Below are positions 1-8,212 of a stretch of 64,000 bases of DNA, in pieces. The notes under the pieces were generated by a model, which worked only from the letters and a program-made list of their open reading frames with translations, did not search any database and was not told the origin of the DNA. Position numbers and translations under genes: made by a program. This DNA comes from Pseudomonas sp. LD120 (GTDB lineage: Bacteria; Pseudomonadota; Gammaproteobacteria; Pseudomonadales; Pseudomonadaceae). Numbering within the stretch: the first letter of the stretch is position 1; each line of letters starts with the position of its first letter. The stretch is from assembly GCF_009861525.1 (NCBI RefSeq), contig NZ_WVHL01000003.1, positions 744,001-808,000 on the forward strand. The letters are read 5' to 3'.

Positions 1-1
1 G

Positions 2-1078
2 TCGCTGATTTCCAGTCTTGATCTGCCGCCCTGGCCCAATAGCGCCATGGACGGATATGCCTTGCGCCTTGAGGACTGGAAGGGCACGCCGCTGCCGGTC
101 AGCCAGCGGATCTTCGCTGGGCAGGCCCCAGAACCTCTACGGCCTGGGACCTGTGCCCGCATTTTTACCGGCGCCCCGGTACCGGCTGGAGCGGACTGTG
201 TCGAGATGCAGGAGAACGCTCAGGTTCAGGGCGATGAGAGGGTGCTGTTCAGCCAGCCATTGAAGGTTGGGCAAAATATCCGTCCCCAGGGCCAGGAAGC
301 TACTGTAGGCGAACACGTGCTGGCCCCTGGCACTCGCCTGGGGCCCATCGAACTGGGGCTGGCGGCGTCGCTGGGATGCGCCGAGCTTGAGGTCGTGCGC
401 CGAGTTCGAGTCGCGGTGCTGTCCACCGGTGACGAATTGCTGGAGCCAGGACAGCCCCTTGGACCGGGACAGATCTACAACAGTAACCGGGTGCTGCTGT
501 GCAGCTGGTTGCAGCGCCTGGGCTGCGAAGTGCTGGATGCGGGCATCCTGCCCGATGATCTGCCCGCGACCCGCCAGCGCCTGGCGGAGTTGGGCGAGGT
601 TGATCTGATCCTCTCCACCGGCGGAGTGTCGGTGGGGGAGGCGGACTTTCTCGGTATTGCCCTGCGGGAAGCCGGTGAACTGACACTGTGGAAACTGGCG
701 ATCAAACCCGGCAAGCCCCTGACGGTTGGCCATTTTCGCGGTGTGCCGGTGATCGGTCTGCCGGGCAACCCGGCTTCCACCCTGGTGACCTTCGCCTTGC
801 TGGCGCGGCCTTACCTGCTCCGGCGCCAGGGTGTACAGCAGGTGCGGCCATTGCGCTTCCAGGTGCCTGCCGGTTTTGTCTGGCCCCAGCCTGGTAATCG
901 TCGCGAATACCTGCGCGGCCGCCTGGAGAACGGGCGCGCGATCATCTATCGCAACCAGAGCTCGGGGGTGTTGCGCAGCGCGGCCTGGGCGGAAGGTCTG
1001 GTGGAAGTGCTGGAAGGCCGGACCCTGGAAGAAGGCGATGGGGTCAGCTTCATTCCCTTGAGCGAGGTGCTGGATTGA
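2..1078 (+). CDS. moeA: Molybdopterin molybdenumtransferase MoeA (5' truncated by window edge)
   Basis: MoeA inserts molybdate into adenylylated molybdopterin in the cytoplasm, the last step of molybdenum cofactor synthesis. The frame is open from base 2, so the true start lies outside the window and roughly the first 50 residues are missing. The visible part has the NSAMDGYAL motif, GAPVPAGAD, the MoaB-like domain with STGDEL and LSTGGVSVGEADF, KPGKPL and GLPGNPAS, then the small C-terminal beta domain. These are diagnostic of the family. The gene ends with TGA and is followed by a GC-rich hairpin. An enzyme of this type is expected beside moaB or mobA, which would be upstream of the window. 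Confidence 0.95.
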   Translation, partial: SLISSLDLPPWPNSAMDGYALRLEDWKGTPLPVSQRIFAGQAPEPLRPGTCARIFTGAPVPAGADCVEMQENAQVQGDERVLFSQPLKVGQNIRPQGQEATVGEHVLAPGTRLGPIELGLAASLGCAELEVVRRVRVAVLSTGDELLEPGQPLGPGQIYNSNRVLLCSWLQRLGCEVLDAGILPDDLPATRQRLAELGEVDLILSTGGVSVGEADFLGIALREAGELTLWKLAIKPGKPLTVGHFRGVPVIGLPGNPASTLVTFALLARPYLLRRQGVQQVRPLRFQVPAGFVWPQPGNRREYLRGRLENGRAIIYRNQSSGVLRSAAWAEGLVEVLEGRTLEEGDGVSFIPLSEVLD

Positions 1079-1082
1079 TCGA

Positions 1083-1112
1083 GCGCGGGCCCGGTTCGGT
1101 GTCGGGCCGCGC
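1083..1112 (+). terminator. GC-rich hairpin after moeA
   Basis: GCGCGGGCCCG (1083-1093) can pair with CGGGCCGCGC (1103-1112) across a 9-base loop, with one bulged G. It lies 5 bases after the moeA stop. No T-run follows, so this is a terminator-like stem rather than a clear intrinsic terminator. Confidence 0.4.
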
Positions 1113-1120
1113 CTCGCGGT

Positions 1121-1375
1121 TCAGCGCAGCAGGAGCAACAGCAGCAGGCCAAAACGGCTGTGGAATCCCCACGTCAGCAGGCCCGCCAGCAACGTCGCTG
1201 CCAGCGACAGCCAGGCCAGGCGCCTGAGGATGGATAGCAGTCTGGCGTGAGGCGGGTGCGCATTCGATGAGTGCGTCAGGTCGAACTCCCGTATCGGGTT
1301 ATCGGCCAGCCAGGGCGTGTTCTTCATGCGGTTGAGCGGTGAGTGCGCTCTGGGGTAAAGCCCCTTGTTGTTCAT
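1121..1375 (-). CDS. Small hypothetical membrane protein
   Basis: This is an 84-residue protein with a polar N-terminal half (about residues 1-45), a hydrophobic segment at about residues 50-70 (LAWLSLAATLLAGLLTWGF) and a leucine-run tail. That suggests one or two membrane passes at the C-terminus with the N-terminus in the cytoplasm. An AGGGAAG sequence precedes the ATG by about 10 bases. I do not recognise the family. It is transcribed toward moeA and lies downstream of the GDP-mannose enzyme gene on the same strand, separated by about 156 bases. The low-complexity leucine tail is encoded by CTG/TTG repeats, so part of the reading frame could be fortuitous. Function unknown. Confidence 0.5.
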   Translation of the reverse strand: MNNKGLYPRAHSPLNRMKNTPWLADNPIREFDLTHSSNAHPPHARLLSILRRLAWLSLAATLLAGLLTWGFHSRFGLLLLLLLR

Positions 1376-1531
1376 GGTCGTGTACTTCCCTGTATGAGGC
1401 GTTGGCGCCTGACACGAACAGTCACTTATTGGCCCTTTGGGGTCAATTCAGGGGATTCTCATTCTGCGGTAAGAAAAATCAAATTAGGTCGAAGGCTATT
1501 TGACGAAAGTCATCAATACCCGAGGTGAGTC

Positions 1532-2989
1532 TCAGTTTCTGCCGGTTTCGCTGCAGTTCCTCCCATAGAGGTCGTTGAAACGTACGATATCGTCTTCGCT
1601 AAGGTATTCGCCGCTTTGCACTTCGATCATCACCAGATCAATCATTCCGGGGTTGGCCAGACGATGGCGCCGGCCAGGTTTGATGAAGGTTGACTCGTTG
1701 CTGTTGAGCAGGAACTCATCGTCGCCGTTGGTCACGCGGGCCATACCACTGACGACAATCCAGTGCTCGCTGCGGTGGTGGTGCAACTGCAGTGACAGCG
1801 ATGCTTCAGGCTTGACCACGATGCGCTTGATTTTGAAGCCGGGGCCTTCCTCAAGCACGGTGTAGGTGCCCCAGGGCCGGTGCACGGTGCGGTGCAGCCG
1901 ATAGGCATCGTGACCCTGGCGCTTGAGTGCTTGGGTGATCAGCTTGACCTCCTGGCTGCGCTGAGCATCGGCGACCAGCAAAGCGTCGGGGGTGTCGATG
2001 ATGATCAGGTCGTTCAGGCCAATCGCGGCTACCAGGCGCTTGTGGGAATCGATGTAGCAGTTGCTGACGTCATGCAGCACGGTCTGGCCATTGCATTGAT
2101 TGCCATCGGCATCGCGCGCAGTCAGTTCACGTACCGCCTGCCAGGAACCAATGTCACTCCAATCGAGCTGGCAGGGCACCACGGCGACCTTCCTGGAGTG
2201 TTCCATTACCGCATAGTCGATAGAGATATCCGGCGTCAGGGCGAAGCTGTCGGCGTCCAGCTCCATGTGCAGCTGGTGTTTACCATGGGCGCGATGGCTT
2301 CGTTCCAGGCAGTGCTCAACGGCGCTGAGTACGTCAGGCGCGTATTTTCGTAGCTCGTGAAGGATGGCGTCGGCGCGCATGCACAACATTCCGCTGTTCC
2401 ATAGGTGCTGGCCGTCGTCGACATAACCCTGGGCAGTGGCGGCATCGGGCTTTTCAATGAAGCGGCTGACCTGGTAGCTCTCAGGGTTCAGGTGGGGGCC
2501 CAGCTCGATGTAGCCGAAACCGGTTTCAGCCTGGGTTGGCGGCGCACCGAAAGTCACCAGCCAGCCCGCTTCAGCCAGTTGGCGAGCGCGCTCCACGGCG
2601 GCTGAGAAGGCTAGGGTGTTGTTGATCAGATGGTCGGCGGGCAGCACCAGCAGTTGTGCATCTTCGCCATACAGACGACTGATATGCAGGGCCGCTGCGG
2701 CGATCGCAGGCGCGGTATTGCGGCCAAAGGGTTCAAGAATGAAGTCCAGGTCGAGCGGCGTGGTGTTCAGCGGACGGTAGTCGTCGAGGGTGCGGAAGAA
2801 CACTTCGCGGCGAGTGACCGTCAGTAAACGCTCGACGTCCTTGAGGGCTTTGGCGCGAACGAAGGTTTTCTGCAACAGGCTTTCGCCGTCCGGCAGGCGC
2901 ATGAAGGGTTTGGGCGCCGCCTCGCGGGAGACGGGCCACAGGCGGGTGCCGGCGCCGCCAGCAATGATGCAGGGGATGAGTGTGCTCAC
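1532..2989 (-). CDS. Mannose-1-phosphate guanylyltransferase / mannose-6-phosphate isomerase (AlgA/PslB/WbpW type)
   Basis: This 485-residue bifunctional type II enzyme converts fructose-6-P to mannose-6-P and mannose-1-P plus GTP to GDP-mannose, the sugar donor for alginate, Psl or O-antigen. The N-terminal guanylyltransferase carries GGAGTRLWPVSR (about 11-22), EPFGRNTAPA, LPADH, FIEKPD, WNSGM and DWSDIGSW. The C-terminal cupin-type isomerase carries RPWG, HHHRSEHWIVVSG and FIKPGRRHRL. The length is normal for the family. No alginate or Psl genes adjoin it here, so the polysaccharide served cannot be assigned, and AlgA, PslB and WbpW paralogues are hard to separate by eye. It is divergent from the lipid-kinase gene. 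Confidence 0.9.
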   Translation of the reverse strand: MSTLIPCIIAGGAGTRLWPVSREAAPKPFMRLPDGESLLQKTFVRAKALKDVERLLTVTRREVFFRTLDDYRPLNTTPLDLDFILEPFGRNTAPAIAAAALHISRLYGEDAQLLVLPADHLINNTLAFSAAVERARQLAEAGWLVTFGAPPTQAETGFGYIELGPHLNPESYQVSRFIEKPDAATAQGYVDDGQHLWNSGMLCMRADAILHELRKYAPDVLSAVEHCLERSHRAHGKHQLHMELDADSFALTPDISIDYAVMEHSRKVAVVPCQLDWSDIGSWQAVRELTARDADGNQCNGQTVLHDVSNCYIDSHKRLVAAIGLNDLIIIDTPDALLVADAQRSQEVKLITQALKRQGHDAYRLHRTVHRPWGTYTVLEEGPGFKIKRIVVKPEASLSLQLHHHRSEHWIVVSGMARVTNGDDEFLLNSNESTFIKPGRRHRLANPGMIDLVMIEVQSGEYLSEDDIVRFNDLYGRNCSETGRN

Positions 2990-3227
2990 TCAGAAGGCCT
3001 CGGGGGACAGGGTGACGAACGCAATGATGCGCACAGAATGGACAGATCGCATCAGGCTGGCCAGTGTTCGATGTATTCCAGGTTGAATTGGGCACGTTGG
3101 TGGTTTTCCCGGGCGTGGCTTTGGCTTCGTCAACCGTCCTCGGTAAAAAAATAGTCACGCCGACCGACTTTTTCTTCTGGGCACGGGGTCAACATCGTTT
3201 AGGGATTCACTATGGGAGTCACGGCGG

Positions 3228-4145
3228 ATGAGTGAGCACAAGGCATTGTTGATATTGCACGGCAAGCAGGCACTCAACGAAGAGGTGCGTGCCGCGGTTG
3301 AAGCCAAGCGCGCAAGCGGCTGGGCGTTGGCGGTGCGTCTGACCTGGGAGGCCGGAGACGCCAAGCGTCTGGTCAATGAAGCGCTGGCCGCCGGGTATAC
3401 CCAGCTGATTGCCGGTGGCGGCGACGGTACATTGCGCGATGTTGCTGAAGCCCTGGTTGATGCATCGACCCAGGCCAGTCTGGTGTTGTTGCCACTGGGC
3501 ACGGCTAATGACTTCGCCCGGGCAGCCGGCGTGCCGCTTGAACCGGCTGCTGCGCTGGAACTGCTGGATACGCCGGCCCGGGCGATTGATCTGGGAGAGG
3601 TCGCTGGGCAGGTGTTTTTGAATATGGCGACTGGCGGTTTTGGCAGTCAGGTCACTGCCAATACTTCTGAAGATTTGAAAAAAGTCCTGGGTGGCGCCGC
3701 GTACCTGTTCACCGGGCTGTCACGGTTCGCTGAGTTGAGCGCAACCTACGCCGAGTTGCAGGGCCCGGATTTCCGTTGGCATGGCGAATTGTTGGCGTTG
3801 GGCATAGGCAATGGTCGCCAGGCGGGCGGTGGTCACGTGCTGTGTCCGGACGCCCTGGTCGATGATGGTCTGCTGGACATCAGCATCCTACCGGCTCCGC
3901 AGGAACTGGTAGGCACGCTCAAGAATCTGCTGGCGGAGGGCTTGGGGATCGACAATCTGTTCGTCCGTGCGCGTCTGCCTTGGGTGGAGGTCAAGGCTTC
4001 ACGGGGCCTGGACATCAACCTCGATGGCGAACCGTTGCAAGGCGACACCTTGCGCTTTGCCGCAAGACCTGCGGCTTTGCAGGTGCACCTGCCCGCCGAC
4101 TCGCCTTTGCTGGGAGCGGTTCGCAGAGTCAGTCGTCGAGGCTGA
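3228..4145 (+). CDS. yegS: YegS-like lipid kinase (DAGK catalytic domain)
   Basis: This 305-residue cytoplasmic or membrane-associated kinase is of the diacylglycerol/sphingosine-kinase fold; YegS of E. coli phosphorylates phosphatidylglycerol. The nucleotide-binding signature AGGGDGTLRDVAEAL lies at about residues 62-76, followed by LPLGTANDFARAAG (about 87-100). NGRQAGGG and DDGLLDISIL follow, with the C-terminal LDGEP motif. All are typical. GGGAG about 10 bases before the ATG serves as ribosome-binding site. The last 17 bases overlap tail-to-tail with the response-regulator gene on the other strand. The upstream region is shared with the divergent GDP-mannose gene. Confidence 0.88.
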   Translation: MSEHKALLILHGKQALNEEVRAAVEAKRASGWALAVRLTWEAGDAKRLVNEALAAGYTQLIAGGGDGTLRDVAEALVDASTQASLVLLPLGTANDFARAAGVPLEPAAALELLDTPARAIDLGEVAGQVFLNMATGGFGSQVTANTSEDLKKVLGGAAYLFTGLSRFAELSATYAELQGPDFRWHGELLALGIGNGRQAGGGHVLCPDALVDDGLLDISILPAPQELVGTLKNLLAEGLGIDNLFVRARLPWVEVKASRGLDINLDGEPLQGDTLRFAARPAALQVHLPADSPLLGAVRRVSRRG

Positions 4146-4788
4146 TAATGCGTTCGCGCACGGCGAACAGCACCAGCCCGGCGACGTCGAAGATCTGCAA
4201 GCGCTTCATGATCTGCGAGCGATGGGTTTCCACGGTTTTGATGCTCAGGCCCAGCCCGAGAGCAATCTCACGAGTCGATTTGCCGCGCACGATCAGCCTT
4301 AGGATTTCCAGTTGGCGGGCAGTCAGATTGTGGTTTTCAGCGGGAGTGGGCTGGCTTTTCTGAGTCTGGGTCAGCGCCTGGTTGATGACCGTGTGGGCAA
4401 TGGCAGGGCTCAGGTAGCGCTCGTTGTTGCGCAAGGCCTCAAGGGCGTGTTCCAGCTCGGTGGCGGTGGTGTCCTTGAGCAGGTAACCGTGGGCGCCAGA
4501 CTCCAGCGCTTGCATGATCAGGCCTGGATCGGTGTGCATCGACAGAATCAGAACTTTGCTTTGTGGGTGCATTGCTTTGAGTCGACGCAGGGCATCGAGG
4601 CCGCCGGTGTGTTTCATCGACAGGTCCAGCAAGACAATGTCCGGATGCAGTCTGTCGACCATTTCCAGCAGGTGTGCGCCATCTTCGGCTTCACCGATGA
4701 CCGCATAGCCAGGAATGTCCATCACCAGCGCTCGCACGCCAGCTCTGATGAGAGAGTGGTCATCCACCAAAAGTAAATTACAGGTCAA
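4129..4788 (-). CDS. NarL/FixJ-family response regulator
   Basis: This 219-residue DNA-binding response regulator has a receiver domain at residues 3-120, with acidic pocket VDD (8-10), phospho-acceptor Asp55 in DIVLLDLSM and the conserved Lys in YLLKD. A GerE/LuxR helix-turn-helix follows at about 150-212 (LTARQLEILRLIVRGKSTREIA, then SIKTVETHRSQIMKRL). It is encoded directly after its histidine kinase with an ATGA stop-start overlap, so the two form a translationally coupled pair. The output genes are not evident from the window. It resembles several Pseudomonas NarL-type regulators but I cannot assign a name. Confidence 0.9.
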   Translation of the reverse strand: MTCNLLLVDDHSLIRAGVRALVMDIPGYAVIGEAEDGAHLLEMVDRLHPDIVLLDLSMKHTGGLDALRRLKAMHPQSKVLILSMHTDPGLIMQALESGAHGYLLKDTTATELEHALEALRNNERYLSPAIAHTVINQALTQTQKSQPTPAENHNLTARQLEILRLIVRGKSTREIALGLGLSIKTVETHRSQIMKRLQIFDVAGLVLFAVRERIISLDD

Positions 4789-5678
4789 TGTAAAACCTTA
4801 TTCGTACTGGCCCGCTCTAGAGTGCGAGGGGCCCAGGGAAAGAGTGCTTCGATCTGGGTGCCTTGGTCGACCTCGCTGGAGACCTTCAAGATGCCGTCCA
4901 ATTGGCTGATACGTTCTTGCATCCCGGCCATGCCACGTTGACCTTCGGCGCTGGGGTTGGCCGCCGGGGCAAAACCCAGACCGTCATCGCTGATCAACAG
5001 CGACAGGCCTTCGGGTAGTCGTTGCAGGCGCACCAGCAGGTTTTTTGCCTGGGCGTGGCGCAGCATGTTGGTCACGGCTTCCTGGGTGATGCGAAACGCT
5101 GCGACGGCCATTTCTTCCGGGATGCCCGTCAGAGGCTGGTGGCATTCCAGGCTCCAGTGCACCGAGGTGTTTTCCAGGGTCTTGAGCAGATGGGCGCGCA
5201 GGCCAGCCTCAAGCCCGAGGTGGGTTAATTGTCGAGGGTTGAGAATGGCGGATACATCCCGGACTTTGGTCAGGGTCTCATCCAGCGTGGTGCCAAGCTG
5301 CGTGAAGTGCTCCTGCAAGTCGCTTGGCAGGCGGCGCTTGAGCCATTCGGCTTGCAACTTTGCCGCTGTCAGTAGTTGGCCAATGTCATCGTGCAACTCT
5401 CGGCTGAGTCGATGCCGTTCGTTCTCCTTGACCTTTAGCAGGCGGTCGGCGAGCTCCTGCGGCTGAAAGCGGATGGAGTTGCGTGAGTAGCCGTAGGAGC
5501 CCCAGATCGAGGCTAGCGCCATGACATTGAGGATCAACAGGGCGAGGGGCATCGACCTGTCCAGGTAATACACCAGCACATCGGCCAGTGCCGAGGATGA
5601 GCACAGCGTCAGGCTGAGCCAGCGCAGATGATCTTGCGAGATGGGCCAAGAGAGGAGTGACTTGAGGCTGGCGTACAT
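4785..5678 (-). CDS. Sensor histidine kinase, NarX/DegS type (HisKA_3)
   Basis: This inner-membrane kinase of 297 residues (from ATG at 5678) has two membrane segments at about residues 20-38 and 43-62. A short coiled linker leads to the HisKA_3 dimerisation domain with phospho-acceptor His96 in RHRLSRELHDDIGQLL. The HATPase_c domain has ITQEAVTNMLRHAQA, DDGLGF and GMAGMQERI. No periplasmic sensor domain is visible, so the signal is probably sensed in the membrane or by a partner. The frame also stays open to a TTG at 5777 with AAGG about 8 bases before it; the ATG start lacks a good ribosome site, so the longer form (330 residues) is possible. Confidence 0.85.
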   Translation of the reverse strand: MYASLKSLLSWPISQDHLRWLSLTLCSSSALADVLVYYLDRSMPLALLILNVMALASIWGSYGYSRNSIRFQPQELADRLLKVKENERHRLSRELHDDIGQLLTAAKLQAEWLKRRLPSDLQEHFTQLGTTLDETLTKVRDVSAILNPRQLTHLGLEAGLRAHLLKTLENTSVHWSLECHQPLTGIPEEMAVAAFRITQEAVTNMLRHAQAKNLLVRLQRLPEGLSLLISDDGLGFAPAANPSAEGQRGMAGMQERISQLDGILKVSSEVDQGTQIEALFPWAPRTLERASTNKVLH

Positions 5679-5779
5679 AGCGGATGGAGCCAATGAATGT
5701 TCGCTGCAAAGAGCCCGATCAAGGGTGGATGATGGGGCTTGTTTGAAAAGCGGTGTTATTTGAATACTCGGTTTCAATC

Positions 5780-6183
5780 AACCTTGTCTGCCTCTCTTAT
5801 ACAGACTGAGTAGTGACTGTCGATATGGAATCAAAGTGCCATTAATGATGCTCTTTAGTGCTCGGCATAGTACCACTGAAGATACCGACGGTCGCGTATG
5901 TGCATGCAGGTATATATGTTTTTGAACGCGGGAATGAAAGTAAATGGCACGATGGTTCCACTTTTGGGGCTGGCTGCGCAGTGTCGTAAATACCAGGGCG
6001 AAAAGTGATTTTTGCAGAGCTCTGTCGGTCGCAGAACATCATGTTTCGATTGGGTGCAAGTTTAGGGATGTTTGTTCGGTGATGTCGCTTTTGGATGTGA
6101 GGTGTTCAGTAACGACATTACGCTGAGCGGTTAACCGGATGTTTATTGATGTTCTATGGGCGTCCCGTGGAATTAATGCAACT
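5780..6183. other. AT-richer intergenic stretch without a convincing gene
   Basis: About 400 bases lie between the histidine kinase 5' end and the 3' end of the Hpt-like gene. Base composition is visibly lower in GC than the flanking genes. Only short overlapping ORFs of at most about 66 codons occur, without ribosome sites or recognisable products. It should contain the kinase promoter, but I could not single out elements. Confidence 0.4.
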
Positions 6184-6621
6184 TCAATTTCCGCAACCTG
6201 GATAGGTACAGGAGCAGTTTTGTGCGACTTGATCGGCCAGCTCTTCAATCAGCATCACCTGCTCGCTGTTATCCAGGTCGAGTTGTCCATCGTTCGGATC
6301 GATCAGTTCCAACTGCCAGGCCATCAGCGTCAGGCAGCTCTTCAAGGCATTGAGGACCTGATCGTTGAGGTCCAGTGGATGATGGGTGCGCTGAAGCAGT
6401 CCGTGGATGTGCAAGGAGAACTCATACAGCGGGCTGATGGCGTGACTGGCTGCGGCTTGCGCAAGGCGTTGCAGGCTGACGAGCAGGCAGTTTATGGCTT
6501 CCTCGTCGTTCCTGATCAGGTGCAGATGGCTCAGGCAATCTTCTGATTTAGCCAGCAGGTTTTGGGCTTCAAACAGGAATTCCGGTAGGGGAGGAGTGCA
6601 CTCATGGCCGTCGTTTAGCAT
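6184..6621 (-). CDS. Hpt-like four-helix protein lacking the phospho-histidine
   Basis: This 145-residue alpha-helical protein has a layout following a CheA-P1/Hpt domain: an FLFEAQNLLAKSEDCL helix, a pairing helix, then SLQRLAQAAASHAISPLYEF and HIHGLL. In genuine Hpt domains the second block reads like ALHTLKGNA. Here Gln51 stands where the phospho-accepting His should be and the Lys-Gly pair is replaced, so it should not accept phosphate. GGAG six bases before the ATG at 6621 favours this start over an ATG at 6633 (149 residues). It ends in a Cys-rich tail (CSCTYPGC). It is divergent from cheV, which suggests a role in chemotaxis or in binding a receiver domain. The fold assignment is inference. 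Confidence 0.6.
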   Translation of the reverse strand: MLNDGHECTPPLPEFLFEAQNLLAKSEDCLSHLHLIRNDEEAINCLLVSLQRLAQAAASHAISPLYEFSLHIHGLLQRTHHPLDLNDQVLNALKSCLTLMAWQLELIDPNDGQLDLDNSEQVMLIEELADQVAQNCSCTYPGCGN

Positions 6622-7183
6622 GCTTATCTCCATGATTCTCTGCTCGATGGCGGGATAGGGCGTGGGCTGAACGGTTTTAAGGTAAGGCTCGTTTTTTGCG
6701 ACTGGATATAAGGCGATTCTGAATGCTTGTCAGTGCTCACAATCGACAATGCAGGCGGATTTTCATCGGCTTCTGATCGCTCCCTAATATCAGCCATTGC
6801 GGTGTGGCGCGCGCGCGCCAAGGCTTGATTAACAGCGGTATTGGCAGGGGAAAGGGGACAAAGCCACCTTTCGGCGATCGCAAACAAAAGCCTGACTCCA
6901 TTCATGCAATGAGAATGGCGTCACATTAATGGCTATTGGATATCGCGAATATCAGGTTGATCCTGATTGTTGCTAAGGGAATCCCTTAGGCTCGGGAACT
7001 CACCACTGGAAAAGTGGTCGCGCTGACGCAGAGGCACTCTGCTGGAGTGACCGCCTCAGTAGAGCATGATGTTAATGTGACATCAATGGCTTTGTGTGGC
7101 AATTTGCATGCGGGTCAAGATTCGGCTTATCTGGCCGATATCTGTCTTTAGTGAATTCATCAGAACAAGCCCAGGAGTCATTG
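6622..7183. other. Divergent regulatory region between the Hpt-like gene and cheV
   Basis: About 560 bases carry no convincing gene. A 93-codon minus-strand ORF (6624-6905) overlaps the Hpt-like start and has no ribosome site or recognisable product. Composition is AT-richer than the flanks. The only clear signal is the FliA-type promoter at 7115-7141 serving cheV. Confidence 0.5.
7115..7141 (+). promoter_or_regulatory. FliA (sigma-28) promoter of cheV
   Basis: TCAAGATT (7115-7122), an 11-base spacer and GCCGATAT (7134-7141) match the flagellar sigma-28 pattern TCAAG-TT-N11-GCCGATAA in both boxes and in spacing. The promoter lies about 43 bases before the cheV ATG, so cheV should be expressed with late flagellar and chemotaxis genes. 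Confidence 0.75.
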
Positions 7184-8119
7184 ATGGCCAGCATTCTCGA
7201 CACGGTAGATCAACGCACGCAACTGGTGGGTGAGAATCGCCTGGAAATTCTTATGTTCCGTCTGGCTGGTCGACAGTTATTCGCAATCAACGTCTTCAAG
7301 GTTCAAGAGGTTCTGCAACTGCCGAAGTTGACCCTGATGCCCCAGCGTCATCCGTTTGTCTGTGGGGTGGTCAACCTGCGTGGTCAGACCTTGCCGGTTA
7401 TCGACTTGTCTCAAGCCATTGGCATGCGTCCGCTGGTTCCAGGGCCCAATAGCACCATCATCGTTACCGAGTACAACCGCTCGGTGCAGGCGTTCCTGGT
7501 GGGGGGGGTGGATCGCATCGTCAACATGAACTGGGAAGCGATCATGCCGCCGCCTACCAGCGCTGGGCGCCAGCATTACCTCACGGCTATCAGCAAGGTC
7601 GATGATCAGTTGGTAGAGATCATCGACGTTGAAAAGGTGCTGGCGGAAATCGTGCCCTACAACGCCAAGGTCTCCCGGGACAAGCTGGAAGATCCGGTTC
7701 TGGAACGTGCCCGCGGTCGTGAAGTACTACTGGTGGACGACTCCAATGTGGCGCTGTCGCAATTGCGCGACACCCTCGGTCAGTTGGGGGTCAAGATGCA
7801 CATCGCCAGTGACGGCCTCAAGGCCCTGAACATGCTCAAGGCCTGGGCTGATACCGGGGTCGTGATGACCGACAAGTTGTTGATGGTGTTTACCGATGCG
7901 GAAATGCCGGAAATGGATGGTTACCGCCTGACCACCGAGATCCGCAACGACCCGCGCCTGCGTGGGCTGTATGTGGTGCTGCATACGTCGTTGTCCGGCA
8001 GCTTCAACGAATCCATGGTGAAGAAAGTCGGTTGCGACAACTTTCTCTCCAAATTCCAGCCCGACAAACTGGTGGATGTGGTGCGCCAGCGTTTGCTGCT
8101 GGATGAAGTCAGCGCTTGA
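7184..8119 (+). CDS. cheV: Chemotaxis coupling protein CheV (CheW + receiver)
   Basis: CheV links chemoreceptors to CheA and can be phosphorylated to tune adaptation. The 311-residue protein has a CheW domain at about residues 15-160 (LEILMFRLAGRQLFAINVFKV, then GVVNLRGQTLPVIDLSQAIG). A receiver domain follows at about 180-300 with LLVDDSN, phospho-acceptor Asp238 in VFTDAEMPEMDGY and a Lys near the end. AGGAG about 9 bases before ATG 7184 sets the start; the frame is open 90 bases further upstream but across the FliA promoter. It is a single gene, with the MOSC gene about 90 bases later. A run of eight G occurs inside the CheW domain (7501-7508). Pseudomonads carry several CheV paralogues. 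Confidence 0.9.
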   Translation: MASILDTVDQRTQLVGENRLEILMFRLAGRQLFAINVFKVQEVLQLPKLTLMPQRHPFVCGVVNLRGQTLPVIDLSQAIGMRPLVPGPNSTIIVTEYNRSVQAFLVGGVDRIVNMNWEAIMPPPTSAGRQHYLTAISKVDDQLVEIIDVEKVLAEIVPYNAKVSRDKLEDPVLERARGREVLLVDDSNVALSQLRDTLGQLGVKMHIASDGLKALNMLKAWADTGVVMTDKLLMVFTDAEMPEMDGYRLTTEIRNDPRLRGLYVVLHTSLSGSFNESMVKKVGCDNFLSKFQPDKLVDVVRQRLLLDEVSA

Positions 8120-8212
8120 GAGGCATCAGGCACGTGTTGGGTGTCAGGTGCTTCTTTGTTTAGCCGCAGTGCTGGTATAGGGTGAGGGCTTTGCTTAAAC
8201 AGGGAGCTGGAC

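Noticed and set aside
6624..6905. Minus-strand 93-codon frame upstream of the Hpt-like gene
   Set aside because: Overlaps the better-supported start, no ribosome site, no recognisable product.
7094..7120. Possible sigma-54 promoter (GTGGCA...TTGCAT)
   Set aside because: The GG and GC elements are too close together for the fixed sigma-54 spacing; the FliA promoter nearby is far better.
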